In this document: positions 24,821-36,330 of the stretch, one piece after another
How positions within the stretch are numbered: position 1 is the stretch's first letter
Layout: each line of letters begins with the position of its first letter
Source of the DNA: Bolinopsis microptera
Lineage: Eukaryota > Ctenophora > Tentaculata > Lobata > Bolinopsidae
Direction: 5' to 3'
Assembly: GCF_026151205.1 (NCBI RefSeq)
Contig: NC_087079.1
Span: forward strand, 9,040,635-9,104,634
Length of the DNA stretch: 64,000 nt
Program-made: the position numbers and the translations under genes
Notes under the pieces: generated by a model
The model's input: only the letters and a program-made list of their open reading frames with translations
Databases searched by the model: none
What the model was told of the DNA's origin: nothing

Positions 24821-25329
24821 TGACCAAAACCCATAATCATGGGTAGAGTGGACCGCTGCCAGTGTCTCTCTTTCCCGAACAAAAGGAAATGATATTAATT
24901 TGATTGACCGTTCTCAAATGCAAAATGATACCGAGAATGAAATCGGTCGCTCGCTTTTCCCATTCATTCACGGCTTACAATCAATCACATGTTGTAAAAA
25001 TTCCTTTGGGTTGCGTTCGGGTCGATATACCTAGTATTTCGGGATAAGGGTTGTACTGGTAGTTAGTGAATTAGCTAGCTAATTCACTAACTACCAGTAC
25101 AGCTATAGCTGAAGTTTATTGATTCTTTATTGCTGAGTACAGCTGCCTTCGGGTAGTTCTTCTTAATCTATTACAATTGTAAATTAATGGGAAAAGCGAG
25201 CGACCGATTTCATTCTCGGTATCATTTTGCATTTGAGAACGGTCAATCAAATTAATATCATTTCCTTTTGTTCGGGAAAGAGAGACACTGGCAGCGGTCC
25301 ACTCTACCCATGATTATGGGTTTTGGTCA
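24821..25329. repeat. foldback element with 145-bp inverted arms
   Basis: The arm starting TGACCAAAACCCATAATCAT (24821-24965) is repeated in reverse complement at 25185-25329 with almost no mismatches. The 219-base spacer contains its own 48-bp perfect palindrome at 25053-25100. It looks like a foldback or MITE-type element. Flanks share only AAT, so the target duplication is uncertain. Confidence 0.75.
25053..25100. repeat. perfect 48-bp palindrome
   Basis: GTACTGGTAGTTAGTGAATT followed by its exact reverse complement, centred on AGCTAGCT between 25076 and 25077. It sits in the loop of the larger foldback element. Confidence 0.85.
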
Positions 25330-25499
25330 AATATCATCTCTTTTTGATTATAATGTCAGGGTACTTTATAAAGTCGAAATATAAACTGATGTCTTCATTA
25401 ATAAGGAGGAAGTTTCAACGATTTCGAAATTTTTCCTTTAAAAACATTTCCTTGTGTTTAGGTAAGCATATCGGTCTATCACTGACTGAACATAAAACA

Positions 25500-26640
25500 T
25501 TATAATCATTCAAGTTGCCATTAAATTCATATATAATGACATTGAACTGTCGTGGTAAAGCAGAATTTGTTCGAAATCACGAATGAGCAAAATTCTCACC
25601 GTTCGCACGTGCAAACTTTGAGCGGTTGTTGCGTGCGCATCCAATACTGAATCGCCGTAAATTTTTGCATAGCGGTATTTTATATATAGTTTGATAAGAG
25701 TGCAAAGTTTCAAAAGATTTCAAATAGAACTTGGATCACAGCGGGACTCCAAAGTTGATAAAAATCGTGAAAACACCAATTTTCAGTGATTTTAGCAATT
25801 TTTAATCAATTTGGGCGTGTCCCCACGTGTGCAACTTTTCGATTTTCAACTTTAAAACTAGCCTAATGCACAATTTATACCTATAGAAAGCATAACTGAG
25901 CTCCACAACCCAAGGGATAGCCCAACACCAGAGAATACTAAATCGCAAAATTGACGTTTTTATAAAATAATTTTTCAAAAAAGCACTAACTTCAAAGGCA
26001 AATATCTTTATGAAGGAGTAAGATAAGAAAACTTTCCAGTAGATTTTCAGAATGCCTATACAATTATCTAATATAAAAATTTCCTCAGATGTTGAAAAAA
26101 ATTACTTTTAAATGGTGTAAAATCAATTTTAAAAGTTATTACTTTGTCGAAAATCAAGTTTTAAAAACGGTTAACTTGATGACGTCATCAAGGGGTGTTT
26201 ATGACGTCAAATAATTTTGTTATACAATATAAACTAAAGTGTAAACAATTATTTTCAAGATCTGTGGTCGGAAATGGCTGTATCTTTTATACTTTTGAAT
26301 CTATGGACACTTAAATTTAGGATACAATTGACTACATTTGACTGTCAAAGCGTCTATCCCTGAATATGTATATATCACGACAATCTGTCGTAAAACAGGG
26401 GTTCTAGAAAACCCATTTCCCGATGCTCCTGAAACCTGAAACTTTTTTTGCAGTCGATTTGGTCAACGTCTAGACGCCCTGAAAAATTTCAGATCTTTAA
26501 CTCAATTTTAACATGGTTTTTAAGGCACCTGAATATGGCGATTTTGGGTTTTTTACCGAATTTCGTATAACAGTGCTGGCGAGTATTTTATGCAAATTTC
26601 TTAAAAATCTCAACATAACTATTTTTTATTCCTGTCATCT
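25500..26640. other. non-coding AT-rich stretch with two TGACGTCA sites
   Basis: No gene is visible. TGACGTCA, the consensus cAMP-response-element octamer, occurs at 26180-26187 and 26202-26209, only 14 bases apart. Whether it binds a factor here cannot be judged; the stretch may belong to the repeat that ends in the twin hairpins at 26724-26780. Confidence 0.4.
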
Positions 26641-26723
26641 TTGACATCAAATTAGAATGTTTTCAACTAAAAATAAATCTGCTGAACGACTTCCGATTAG
26701 ACTTAATGCCTGAAAAACTCCTG

Positions 26724-26780
26724 CCGGAGGCGGCGGCCTTCGGCCGCCGCCTCCGGCCGGAGTGCACGCTTCGCGTGCAC
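26724..26780. repeat. twin GC-rich hairpins with TTC loops
   Basis: Two perfect stem-loops stand five bases apart. At 26724-26756, CCGGAGGCGGCGGCC and its complement close on a TTC loop. At 26762-26780, GTGCACGC and its complement close on the same TTC loop. They are GC islands in AT-rich DNA and are followed by three copies of AAAGGGGGTATAATAGT-type units (26804-26855). They may be the structured 3' end of a retroelement or a rho-independent-like fold; no function is established. Confidence 0.8.
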
Positions 26781-28745
26781 GAAAGAGGCGTGTAACGTGT
26801 ACCAAAGGGGGTATAATAGTAAAGGGGGTATGATAGTAAAGGGGGTACATAGTATACCCACAATAAATGCAACGGTCGTGCTTGCCAGCACTGTGATAGC
26901 CGAACATTCCATATTATACTCTTTCTATCCTTCATTACATACATCCCTCATTCCGTATATTACATTAAAATATTGTGTAATAATAACTGTTCAAATATAT
27001 GTCTCTGTTCGACTGAGTATAAATTCTGGCACAGTTTAGAAAGTTAAATTTATAGTTGGAATTTGTACAAGCGAATAGTGTTGTACAATAAAATAATATT
27101 AACATAAGTAGCATGGATGCATGCTTATCGTCAAAACGGACTGGCAAGGTGATAAAATTTGACGACCATGAACCATGACTGAAAGTCCTGGTAAAAATAG
27201 CAAAATTTAGTCTGTCTTATGCTCTCACAAATTTGGCATCAGTTGTCATTGTTGACAGTCGTCAAACACCCAAGAAACACGCTCACACTACTCGCGTTCT
27301 AGTTTTTTTCTACAACAGCTCATTCCAACTTGTTTAAGATTATAACTTTTTGTTAAAAATATTCACCACGTATGAACGTATGTTTTGAGTTGAATTGTAA
27401 AGAAACAGTGTTGTAATTATGTTAGATAATAGTATATTACAGTGTGGATAGTTCTTGTAAGTAGCACATCACACATGACATCATTCGGTCAGCTCAATAC
27501 TTGCACAAGCAAGTTACAACATAATAATATGCAGTATCTTTACACACTTTTTAAACAGAGTTTTATTGTTAAATGTGTTATCTTTTCAGTTATTTGAGGT
27601 ATTTAGTTTAATGCTTTCGACCGTAGATTAGTATCGTTACAACATTGGTGGCACCCAGCCAAGATGGGTTGAACTGGTTCACTTGACTTGATTAAGTTAC
27701 ACGCATACACACGTAATGTAGATATTGCACATGAACCACTGTTCGAGGTTACATGTTATGTCAGACAATTCTACACACATTCAAATTACATGGGGGAAGA
27801 TTCAGGATGCAACGAGCATGAAAGGGCCCTTAATCGCCCACCCCATATAATAACGATCTAAAAGTATCCTCCTAGTATATAATGTTATGTTATGTACTTT
27901 CAACCCAAGCGAATACAATTTCATTATGTCTGAGTTTGAAGAACATATCTGCATTATAATACGTATAATGTATAATACATTATTCTTGAGAGATACTCGC
28001 GGGACTTGCAGTAAGATTTGTACTTTAGTAAACAGGAAACAGACGGAGTTAGGCAGCTCGTGGTTTAAAGAGAAAGGAGCTGATTATTTGGATCAGCAAG
28101 TTGAATAGGCCTAGTCTACAATGTCTAAAGTTTATAATGTCTCATAAACGTTAGACATTATAAACTAAATGAGTCGAATAAGTTTACTAATCATGTGAAT
28201 AATCCGGAATAATTTCTATAAAATGCTTTGTGGATCTCAAATTCTCCTTGTAGAAGCTTTGTGCTATAATATTGTATAATATTATTGAATTATTCGTGTA
28301 CCAAGATCGTGTTGTCAAAAGGTTACAAGGGAAACTGACGGAAATTTCCTAATTACGTTTCGTGGCTGGTGGTAAATATCATTTTAAAAACTATATTAAT
28401 TTAAAATTTGAATATCCTTGTGAATATAACGACGTATCAAATAAAATATTAACGAAATAGATTTATTAATATATATTTATTATGATATTAACTGAATAAT
28501 TACAAAATCTGATTATTTTTTAATTGAGTCAGGATTATTTAATAAATTTGATAGTTTAAATAACTCTTCACTAGTTATTCGTACTCATTAGATTATGTTG
28601 TAATCTTGCTGCTATGTAAGCGACCAATAAATGGATTCTAAAGAATATGTTCTATTTATGGATAAAAAATATGAAATTTACTTGAACTTGAAATTGACAG
28701 CTTAAAAATATGTAAAAGTATGATAATAGTTATTTAAAAGCTTAC

Positions 28746-28772
28746 CTCTCTTTGACACATCAGCCATTGTTC
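28746..28772 (-). CDS. first coding exon (MADVSKR) of a small basic protein
   Basis: The minus strand reads TTTTAG|GAACAATGGCTG. It has a possible acceptor, a start codon in strong Kozak context (A at -3, G at +4; ATG at 28767-28765), seven codons MADVSKR, and a good donor G|GTAAGC at 28745. One base is left over, and the exon at 19502-19589 completes the codon in frame, so the two fit as consecutive exons with a 9.2 kb intron. That intron now holds several transposons. The pairing is an inference from phase and splice sites only. Confidence 0.5.
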
Positions 28773-29243
28773 CTAAAACATGTTGAAGATTAGAACATAT
28801 TGTATCAAAAATAACTGGAAAGAACATTTGACAAAATCTTTCACATTAACAGTGTTATGATAAGTCTAGCTAAGCGAGTTTCTTTTCTGGTGTTGACTCA
28901 ATGAAAAGCAATATTGGGATTAAAATCAAATGGAATTTGAAAGAAAAAAACTCGCTTAATCAGTTATTATAAGATGTGATTCCAGAACTATCCGAGGAAT
29001 CAGTCACCAACATTTTCAAAATTAAACTGTTGGAGGCCACACCCTTTAAACATTACATAACTTATTATATATATTACTGGAAAGCCCGTGGTCACAGGGA
29101 GGAAGCTAGTAGGTTTCTATTTACATTGTACAAAGGGAATTCTCTGAATTATAAGTAAGATATTATAACTGTGTGATATGATCTGCAAAAAATCATAAAA
29201 AACGGATTCGAAACGACAAAGTTATCAAGCATTTTGTATACTA

Positions 29244-29425
29244 GCAGGAACCCATATAATAATCCTAAAATGGTGACAAGACTCAAGAGACTAAAATAAT
29301 TATTACCTATTTAATTCGCGTTTTTGACACCACTTGGGGGTCCAAATTTAGGGTTCTAAAACTCCCATTTCTTGGCCAATTTATTTTTTTTTCATGCTGA
29401 TTTGGAGGCCATTAAAGCATTTGGC
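29244..29425. repeat. dispersed repeat, copy 1 (second copy 55228-55417)
   Basis: Contains CAAGACTCAAGAGACTAAAA, TTATTACCTATTTAATTCGC and TGACACCACTTGGGGGTCC in the same order as at 55228-55417, and ends with a shared CATGCTGATTTGGAGGCCAT. It is an interspersed repeat of unknown type. Confidence 0.75.
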
Positions 29426-29586
29426 CCAGAGAAGCCGCCTGGCATGAGCCCTGGTTTCCTGCCGCATTGGTACCTCTGAAAGTACAGAAAGGTGGTGGAT
29501 TTCGGGGTCCAGGATCCTCCCTCTTTATTCTTTAAGGTGTTATCATTTCTCTGAGATGTTTACAGAGTATTTGTTTTATAGTCTTT

Positions 29587-30195
29587 CTAGTTGGCTAAGT
29601 CCTGGAGAGATTCATTTTGTTCCTTAAGAAATTCTACTCTCCTAATGAATGCTTTTTGGCTGCTGTTTTTTGTTGATATCAGAACTTCTTCTAGATAGGA
29701 ATATGGTTCAGTTCCATTTAGTTCTTGTTTAAGTTGGTGACTGGTATCTTGGGCTTCTAGACATAGCAGAAGCTGGTGTTCAGGAGAATCATCGAAGTTG
29801 TTACAGAAACGACAGGTTTCACCACTGTTTTTACCCATGATCTTCTGGATACCCGCAAAGAATGGTGAGCTGCCGTGAATATAATCCATTATTCTGCTGC
29901 CTAGATATTTACCTGTGTTGTGCCCGAATATGAAGTTATTCTTGTCTAGGAGCAGCCCACTGTTCTTCATCTTGGTGATGATACCAAGTATCTTGGTCTC
30001 CTTGCTGTTACCTATAGTTTTGCATAAGAGATTTGTCTCAATGGTATCAAACCAGACCTTTTGTTTGTAGCTTATTATGTCGGACTGCGTGTAATGAGCC
30101 AGATCTTTGTATTGTGGCTGCATTAGGTCAATCATCCTAGTTCCATGAGACTTATTTTCTTTCCAAAGGAGGTACTTTTTAAGTGACATGGTCAA
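29587..30195 (-). pseudogene. non-LTR retrotransposon C-terminal fragment
   Basis: A 202-codon frame resembles the region downstream of reverse transcriptase in R1/Jockey/L1-like LINE proteins. It has a GHNTGKYLGSRIM motif followed, about 40 residues on, by a zinc-binding CRFCNNFDDSPEHQLLLC (C-x2-C-x7-H-x4-C). In such elements this segment closes ORF2. No reverse-transcriptase core lies upstream on this strand; the hAT insertion at 30292 and unrelated LINE pieces follow instead. It is therefore a 5'-truncated remnant. The assignment rests on the motif pattern only. Confidence 0.6.
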
Positions 30196-30291
30196 AGCAT
30201 GAATGCTTGGTCTTCTGCTTTCATCAACTTGGTAGCTGTAAGATTGTCACCTTGTGTGAGTATTTTGCACATGAATTTCGAGTTGCACATC

Positions 30292-30893
30292 CAGTGGCGT
30301 AACGAAGGGCCCCCGCTGACCCCGCTGTGAGGGGGGGGGGGGGGGGGGGGGGGCGTCTTAGGGGGGCGCCAAATCGTCGTTTGAATGTGGCAGTGGCGTA
30401 ACGAAGGGCCCTGCTGACCCCGCTGTGCAGGGGGGCGCCGTCTTAGGGGGGCGCCAAATCGTCGTTTGAATGTGGGACAATTTCGAAAACTTAACTAAAG
30501 TACTAGCAAAACTGCGCGTTTTGCTCTAGATACACACTTTTTTAGAGATTTTACCAGCATATCCTCTTAAATCGCCTAATTTGTTCAATTTTAGGGAGGG
30601 GCACCAAAAGGAGAGGGGGCGCCAACAGGGGGGCGCCTTTTCGGCAGGGGGGCGCCAACAGGCAACGTTACGCCACTGGAATGTGGGACAATTTTGAAAA
30701 CTTATCTTAAGTACTAGCAAAACTGCGCGTTTCGCTCTAGATACACACTTTCTTAGAGATTTTACCGGTGTATCCTCTAAATTCACCTAATCTGTTCAAT
30801 TTTAGGGAGGGACACCAAAAGGGGAGGGGGCACCAACAGGGGGGGGGGGGCGCTATTTGGCGGGGGGCGCCAACAGGCAATGTTACGCCACTG
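30292..30893. mobile_element. hAT MITE, CAGTGGCGTAACG family (602 bp)
   Basis: Typical hAT ends (CAGTGGCGTAACG at the left, TGTTACGCCACTG at the right) and a perfect 8-bp duplication TGCACATC (30284-30291, 30894-30901). The interior is rich in GGGGGGCGCC, including a G-run of about 22 bases near 30330. A second member of the same family is inserted at 30391-30678. Confidence 0.85.
30391..30678. mobile_element. same-family hAT MITE nested in the first (288 bp)
   Basis: Left end CAGTGGCGTAACGAAGGG, right end AACGTTACGCCACTG, with the 8-bp duplication GAATGTGG at 30383-30390 and 30679-30686. The insertion interrupts the outer MITE, so it is the younger event. Confidence 0.85.
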
Positions 30894-31062
30894 TGCACAT
30901 CCAGTGGTGGGAGGTGGATAGCAAGTTCGGTTAATTCCCTTTGTGGGTTCAGGACTGATCGAGATAGTGATCAGACTTGAAGAAAGTGATCAGACTTGAA
31001 GAAAAGCAATTGAGTCTGTGTTCCATCACGTACCTTCCTCTAGCTATCACCTCCAGTAATTT

Positions 31063-31260
31063 TTGGCTACTAAATTTAGAGTTTATCATCATTATTTAAG
31101 TAATATGTTTAAATATGTCAATTATAATCATTTTATCTATTTGACTGAACCTAGAGTATATACACAGTATGGAGAAAGATCGTTTCAGAAAGTTGGCCCT
31201 AAATTATGGAATGAGCTGCCTCTAGAAATTAAGAATTGCATGTCACTGGAATCTTTTTAA
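31063..31260 (+). pseudogene. LINE ORF2 C-terminus (CR1/L2/Jockey-like)
   Basis: The frame ends with YGERSFQKVGPKLWNELP and then LESF before a TAA. It matches the widespread non-LTR tail pattern (Y-G-x-R-x-F-x-x-x-G/A-P-x-L-W-N-x-L-P). The same frame continues past the stop with VYLKMFLFKRAYDIN, so the stop may be a nonsense mutation. Only the last 60-80 residues of the protein remain. Strand is opposite to the neighbouring LINE pieces. Confidence 0.7.
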
Positions 31261-31500
31261 GTGTATCTGAAAATGTTTCTTTTTAAACGTGCTTATGATA
31301 TTAATTAATTGATAATTTATTCAATGTGAAAAATGGCCACAGGCCTAAATATTACATATCAATTTTTTTTTTGTGCTTGTTTATTCAAACAATATACACA
31401 TAATATAACAATTACCCTATATAAAATTCAATATATAAAATTCAATATAAATTCAATAGAAAACCCTTGAACACCCTTTAAGTAGTATAAGTAAGCCAGT

Positions 31501-32148
31501 TTAAAGAACTGGCTCCAAATTTATATCTAATTCTGCTATTTTTACTGCACTACTACTTTTAGACCCTCTCTCTCCTCTAAGAGCTATGATTGTTGTTCTC
31601 AATAGGTCAAATCTTACTCTCTTCCTAATAAATGTCATTGCCTCACTATATCGTTGGCCTGATTTCCTAGATAGTTTATCCGCTAACTTCTTGAAGAACT
31701 TATTAGCTTCCCTTCCCATACCCCCAGTGGTTGATAGGACTATCGGTGTAAACGTCCCATGTTCGACTTCTACAATCCTTTTATTGTATAAATTCTTTTT
31801 CTGTCTCTCGTGGCTATTGTACATAGTGGTTGGAGATCCAAGAGCCTTATTGGAAGGAGCTTGAGCATGAAATACTCTTACATCTAAAAATGCCCTTTCC
31901 AATGGGTTCCATACACTCCTAGCACTAACATCTAATCTAGCTCCATCTGCTTTGTTGGCCCCTGCAGGAAGTTCTCTCCCATTGACAGGAATGAGGAGAG
32001 GTTCAGTGGTAACATCTTTACAGCCAGCAGTTTCTAATAGCTCTGCTATCACATCTCTCAATGAATTGTGGCGGAGAGATACATACCCACCCCTTTTGCA
32101 TATCAATGAGTGGTTTATTGAGTTGTCACTTCCACATACACATATCAA
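31501..32148 (-). pseudogene. retroelement C-terminal domain, endonuclease-like
   Basis: A 215-codon frame begins at a CVCGSDNSINHSLICKRGG zinc-knuckle-like motif (C-x-C-x7-H-x3-C), then RHNSLRD, then ADGARLDV followed 15 residues on by AFLDVRV, and later VEHGTFTPIVLSTTGGMG. I have seen this order at the C-termini of reverse-transcriptase proteins in cnidarians and other invertebrates. The LDV...LDVRV pair is reminiscent of the PD...D metal-binding core of R2-type restriction-like endonucleases. That resemblance is inference. The reverse transcriptase is absent, so this is a fragment; the frame itself is intact. Confidence 0.65.
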
Positions 32149-32236
32149 TCAATTACAATTCATTAACATTACCAATATTAAAAACTGTCAAAAATATCTA
32201 AGAAAGTATTCTCTAGCCAAAGGGCTCAATATTTAA

Positions 32237-32908
32237 ATCTAAATCTTCAATATTGTCTGGTTTATATCGCAACTTGGGCCCTCTGTCCCCCCTTATCGAA
32301 ATAACTGTTGTCTTTAATACCTCAAAGCGCAAGCGCTTTCTAAGATATGTTTTATTTTTTCAATGTTCACAGTTCAATGTTTCTATACTACTACTCTGAA
32401 GTGTATATATAATACCCTTAACCTTGTAATTTAGTGAATCAAGTCTTTACAATTTTCTATGGTTTGGAACTTAAATGTGGATTGCTTTTCAGGTTTTCTT
32501 GTATCCTGACTTGTTTTCGTGGCACACCTGTGCATTTTAACATGTTGTGCCACTATAATAATCTATAAGTTTAAATTATTATTATAATTATTTATCAAAT
32601 AAGTGAGTTCCATGATAACTGAAGCCGCCCTATCAACAATTTTCCTAGGTCAACCATTTATTGTTATCAAACCAACTTGTACATTTTGTGTACTAATAAT
32701 AATAATAACAAATTAATGTAATTTTTATACAGCACCAAAAGCTTAAATAATTTGAATTTAGCTCAGCTGTAAATGATGCTTAATTGACAAAATCGTGCAT
32801 CTAGGAGCTGTGAAAGTTTTTAAAAGAGATAACTACAATTTAGTATTAACAAAATCATGTCGCCACAACTGCTTTAAGCACTTTTAAAATTGAAAATGTT
32901 CATTGACC
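32237..32908. other. AT-rich spacer, nothing identified
   Basis: No coding, tandem or inverted structure beyond AT-rich sequence was seen between the retroelement fragment and the hAT foldback element. Confidence 0.5.
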
Positions 32909-33793
32909 GTGACGATTAGTGTGGTTGGTTTTATCCGATTTTTTTAGATTTTTATGGAGGTTGTACCATTGTAAAACTTACATTGTGACAGTATAGATGG
33001 CGAAATATTTTTGAAAATGGTCCTAACACAGCTTTGATAGTAACAATAACATTGGGTGAATAGATTGGGTGAACAAACTATGAAGCAGGCAATTATATGT
33101 GCTCATCCATCATTCTGCATATGTAAGCTCAGTAGTTTAATTGCTGATTCATACTCAATGGTGAATCGATAGAATTCATGTGTCGGAGATCTCGTGAGAA
33201 CACCTTTTAATAATTATAGCCCTCAGGATCGCATTATCCCGATCCGGCCGTAATGTGTATTGAGGTATGCACTAATTGTAGTGGTGAACGGTTGCAGCTC
33301 AGGCTATGTTTCAGTATAACTATATATCAGAGATCGCAGTATATTTACATTCTACTCGGATTGCAGATTGAAATATTTTCCTGTTGGAACCATGACACAT
33401 GCAGGGGAATACCAAAATATTAATTGTAGTTGTACAACTAATATGATCAATAATTAATAACGGCAACGCTAATTTGTCCTTATTGGACTTTATTTTTACG
33501 GACATAAGTTAATAGTTGCTGCAAATGCCAAATGCTACAACTACAAGTTAAGCCCTAGGGTTCATTTTAATGTCCGTTCATTTTAATTTTAATATCCGTT
33601 CGAATATTGGCGGACGTTTTAAATTGTAATTAAATAGACCATTGAGCGGTCGCGTTTATTTTAATGTCCGCTCAAAATTATTCCCGTTCACATTATTTCC
33701 GGTTGCAGTACGGGTAAAATAACGTCCGAATAAAGCTATCCGATAAGCTCAGGCAGAGCTTTCGGACTGCGTAAAACTAAACAACTTGAAACG

Positions 33794-34140
33794 TTGAAGA
33801 ACGCCGTTAAGACATCTGTTGTTAACTCACCTAAAACACAAACATACAGTCCAATGGCGAAGAATTCACAGCCAACTGAGCAAGTCATAAGCTCGGAAAC
33901 GCTCAAAAGCGTAGTAAAACGTGTTGTCGAGGAAGAGGACCGCAGTCTAGTCGCAACGTCATTGTATTTGGTCTGTTACAAGGGAGTGAGATATATAGAG
34001 AACTTATTGACACAGTTAGCGTGATTTTCCAAAACATTGGACAGAAACCGAAGATTGTTGAAGCGTGCAAAATTGCCAGAAAATCTAAGGACAATTTAGT
34101 TACAGCATCATTAATAAATGAGCAATTACGTTATTCGTTT
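33794..34140 (+). pseudogene. LINE ORF1-like fragment, left arm (frameshifted)
   Basis: The frame encodes SETLKSVVKRVVEEEDRS, the start of a domain seen in ORF1 proteins of CR1-like and other LINEs (pattern EEEDRSxNVxVFG...IGxKPxI). A CTAGT insertion after DRS shifts the frame; the rest (VFG, then QNIGQKPKIVEACKIA) is in another frame. A mirror copy in the right arm has the same insertion, so the two arms derive from one mutated copy. Confidence 0.6.
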
Positions 34141-34280
34141 AAGTTATTGCAAAATATTTGATTCCAATAAATAAAATCCGCCTTGTGCCGCGTGCGCTAA
34201 TTTACTAATTCTGTACTCGCCTGCGTACACTGTACTGTACAGTGTACAGCAGGAGCAGGCCTGCAGGCATCATGCTACAT

Positions 34281-35432
34281 CAGAGGCACATTTTAGGTGC
34301 GGTAAAAAAATCGAAATTATGCGGTACCGCACCCGACTATAAAGGTAAAATGTGCGGTAAGGTGCGGCAAATTTTTACCAATTATGCGGCAAATGTGCGA
34401 CGATTTTTTCGAAATTTGTGCGGGAATTGTGCGGTTTTCTTTTGCATTTTCTGAAGGACTTTGGAAATTCTAAACGTATAACCGCCGCTCTTATCAAAAA
34501 TAGGTCTGTTTATGTGTTACTGAGGGTGTAGTTCTTTACTAAGACCATGATTGAACCTATATTGAGATTCAGTTATCTGAGAACAGTGACTTGATCTGGT
34601 AGAGATCAGGAGACAGTTATTTGAAGACGCCTCTTGATAGAGTCGATCAGATCCCATGCGTGATCGCAAATATGTGACACGCTTGTTGGCATTGATCGTC
34701 AGTACTTGTAAACCATTTGATCCAAGATCTATTAAGCCCACTATAAAGCCAACGCTACAACGAATAGAGCTCATTACTCGATAAAAAGGGCTGCAGGTAT
34801 GATCGAAGTACGGTAACGACGTGGGTTCCATAACGGCCTGGGTCACGGTCCCGAAAGGGCCTGGGTAACGGTCCCGAAAGGGCCTGGGTCATGGTCCCGA
34901 AAGGGCCTGGGTCACGTGGTAACCTGGTCATGTGGCCTAGGCATGAGTTCCAAAAGGGCCTGGGTCACGGTCCCGAAAGGGGTTGGGTCAGGGTCCCGAA
35001 AGGGCCTGGGTCACGTGGTAACTGGGTCACGTGGCCTAGGTATGAGTTCCAAAAGGGCCTGGGTCACGGTCCCGAAAGGGCCTGGGTAAGGGTCCCGAAA
35101 GGGCCTGGGTCAGGGTCCCGAAAGGGCCTGGGTCACGTGGTAACTGGGTCACGTGGCCTAGGTATGAGTTCCAAAAGGGCCTGGGTCACGGTCCCGAAAG
35201 GGCCTGAGTCACGGTCCTAAAAGGGCCCGACTTTTAACATATTATGGTTTTTACACTCGAAAATCTTAACGCGAAAATTTCAAAATTATGCGAAATTACG
35301 CGGAAAATGCTAGATTATGCGGAAATATGCAGAAAATTACAAAATGTGCGGAAAACAATAAATTATGCGGAAATGTGCGGAAAACGGTAAATTGTGCGAT
35401 CCCGCACCCATCGCACCTAATATGTGCCTCTG
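34281..35432. mobile_element. nested hAT element, CAGAGGCAC ends (1.15 kb)
   Basis: The left end CAGAGGCACATTTTAGGTGC is inverted at the right end as GCACCTAATATGTGCCTCTG. The flanking 8-bp duplication TGCTACAT is perfect (34273-34280, 35433-35440). The subterminal regions repeat ATGCGG/TGCGGAAA motifs, and the core is a CCCGAAAGGGCCTGGGT minisatellite (34848-35225). No transposase. Confidence 0.85.
34848..35225. repeat. CCCGAAAGGGCCTGGGTCAC minisatellite
   Basis: About 20-25 bp units with a higher-order pattern marked by GTGGCCTAGG(C/T)ATGAGTTCC (three occurrences, roughly 100-125 bp apart). It reads as an open plus-strand frame of 109 codons (GPGSRGNLV..), which is a repeat by-product. Confidence 0.85.
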
Positions 35433-35689
35433 TGCTACATGCGATTTTACAAATAATGTTCGACTTCAATTTAGACTTTCAGTTGTTGTAGTTGTACTGT
35501 ATACTAATTGTGTCGGTTTATATATTTACCAGGCGGCGCTCAAATTGCATGATCAATAACGTTAATTTGTCCTTATTGGACTTTATTATTTCCGGTTGCG
35601 GTACGGTAAAATAACGTCCGAATAAAGCTATCCGATAAACTCAGGCAGAGCTTTCGGACTGTAAAACTGGACAACTTGAAATGTTGAAG

Positions 35690-36010
35690 AACACCGTTAA
35701 GACATCTGTTGTTGACTCACCTAAAACACAAACATACAGTTCAATGGCGAAGAATTCACAGCCAAAGCTGAGCAAGTCATAAGCTTGGAAACGCTCAAAA
35801 GCGTAGTAAAACGTGTTGTTGAGGAAGAGGACCGCAGTCGCAACGTCATTGTATTTGGTCCGTCACAAGGGAGCGAGATATATAGAGAACTTATTGACAC
35901 AGTTAGCGAGATTTTTCAAAACATTGGACAGAAACCGAAGATTGTTGAAGCGTGCAGAATTGCCACGAAATCTAAGGACAATTCAGTTACAGCATCATTA
36001 ATAAGTGAGC
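35690..36010 (+). pseudogene. LINE ORF1-like fragment, middle copy with intact frame
   Basis: Same sequence as in the arms but without the CTAGT insertion. The frame therefore reads through EEEDRSRNVIVFGPSQGS, then IYRELIDTVSEIFQNIGQ and KPKIVEACRIATKSKDNS. This is the expected order of the ORF1-like domain. It then runs into the CTGT microsatellite, so no complete protein is present. Confidence 0.6.
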
Positions 36011-36061
36011 AATTACTAATTCTGTACTCGCCTGCGTACACTGTACTGCAGCAGGAACAGG

Positions 36062-36330
<269 letters not shown>

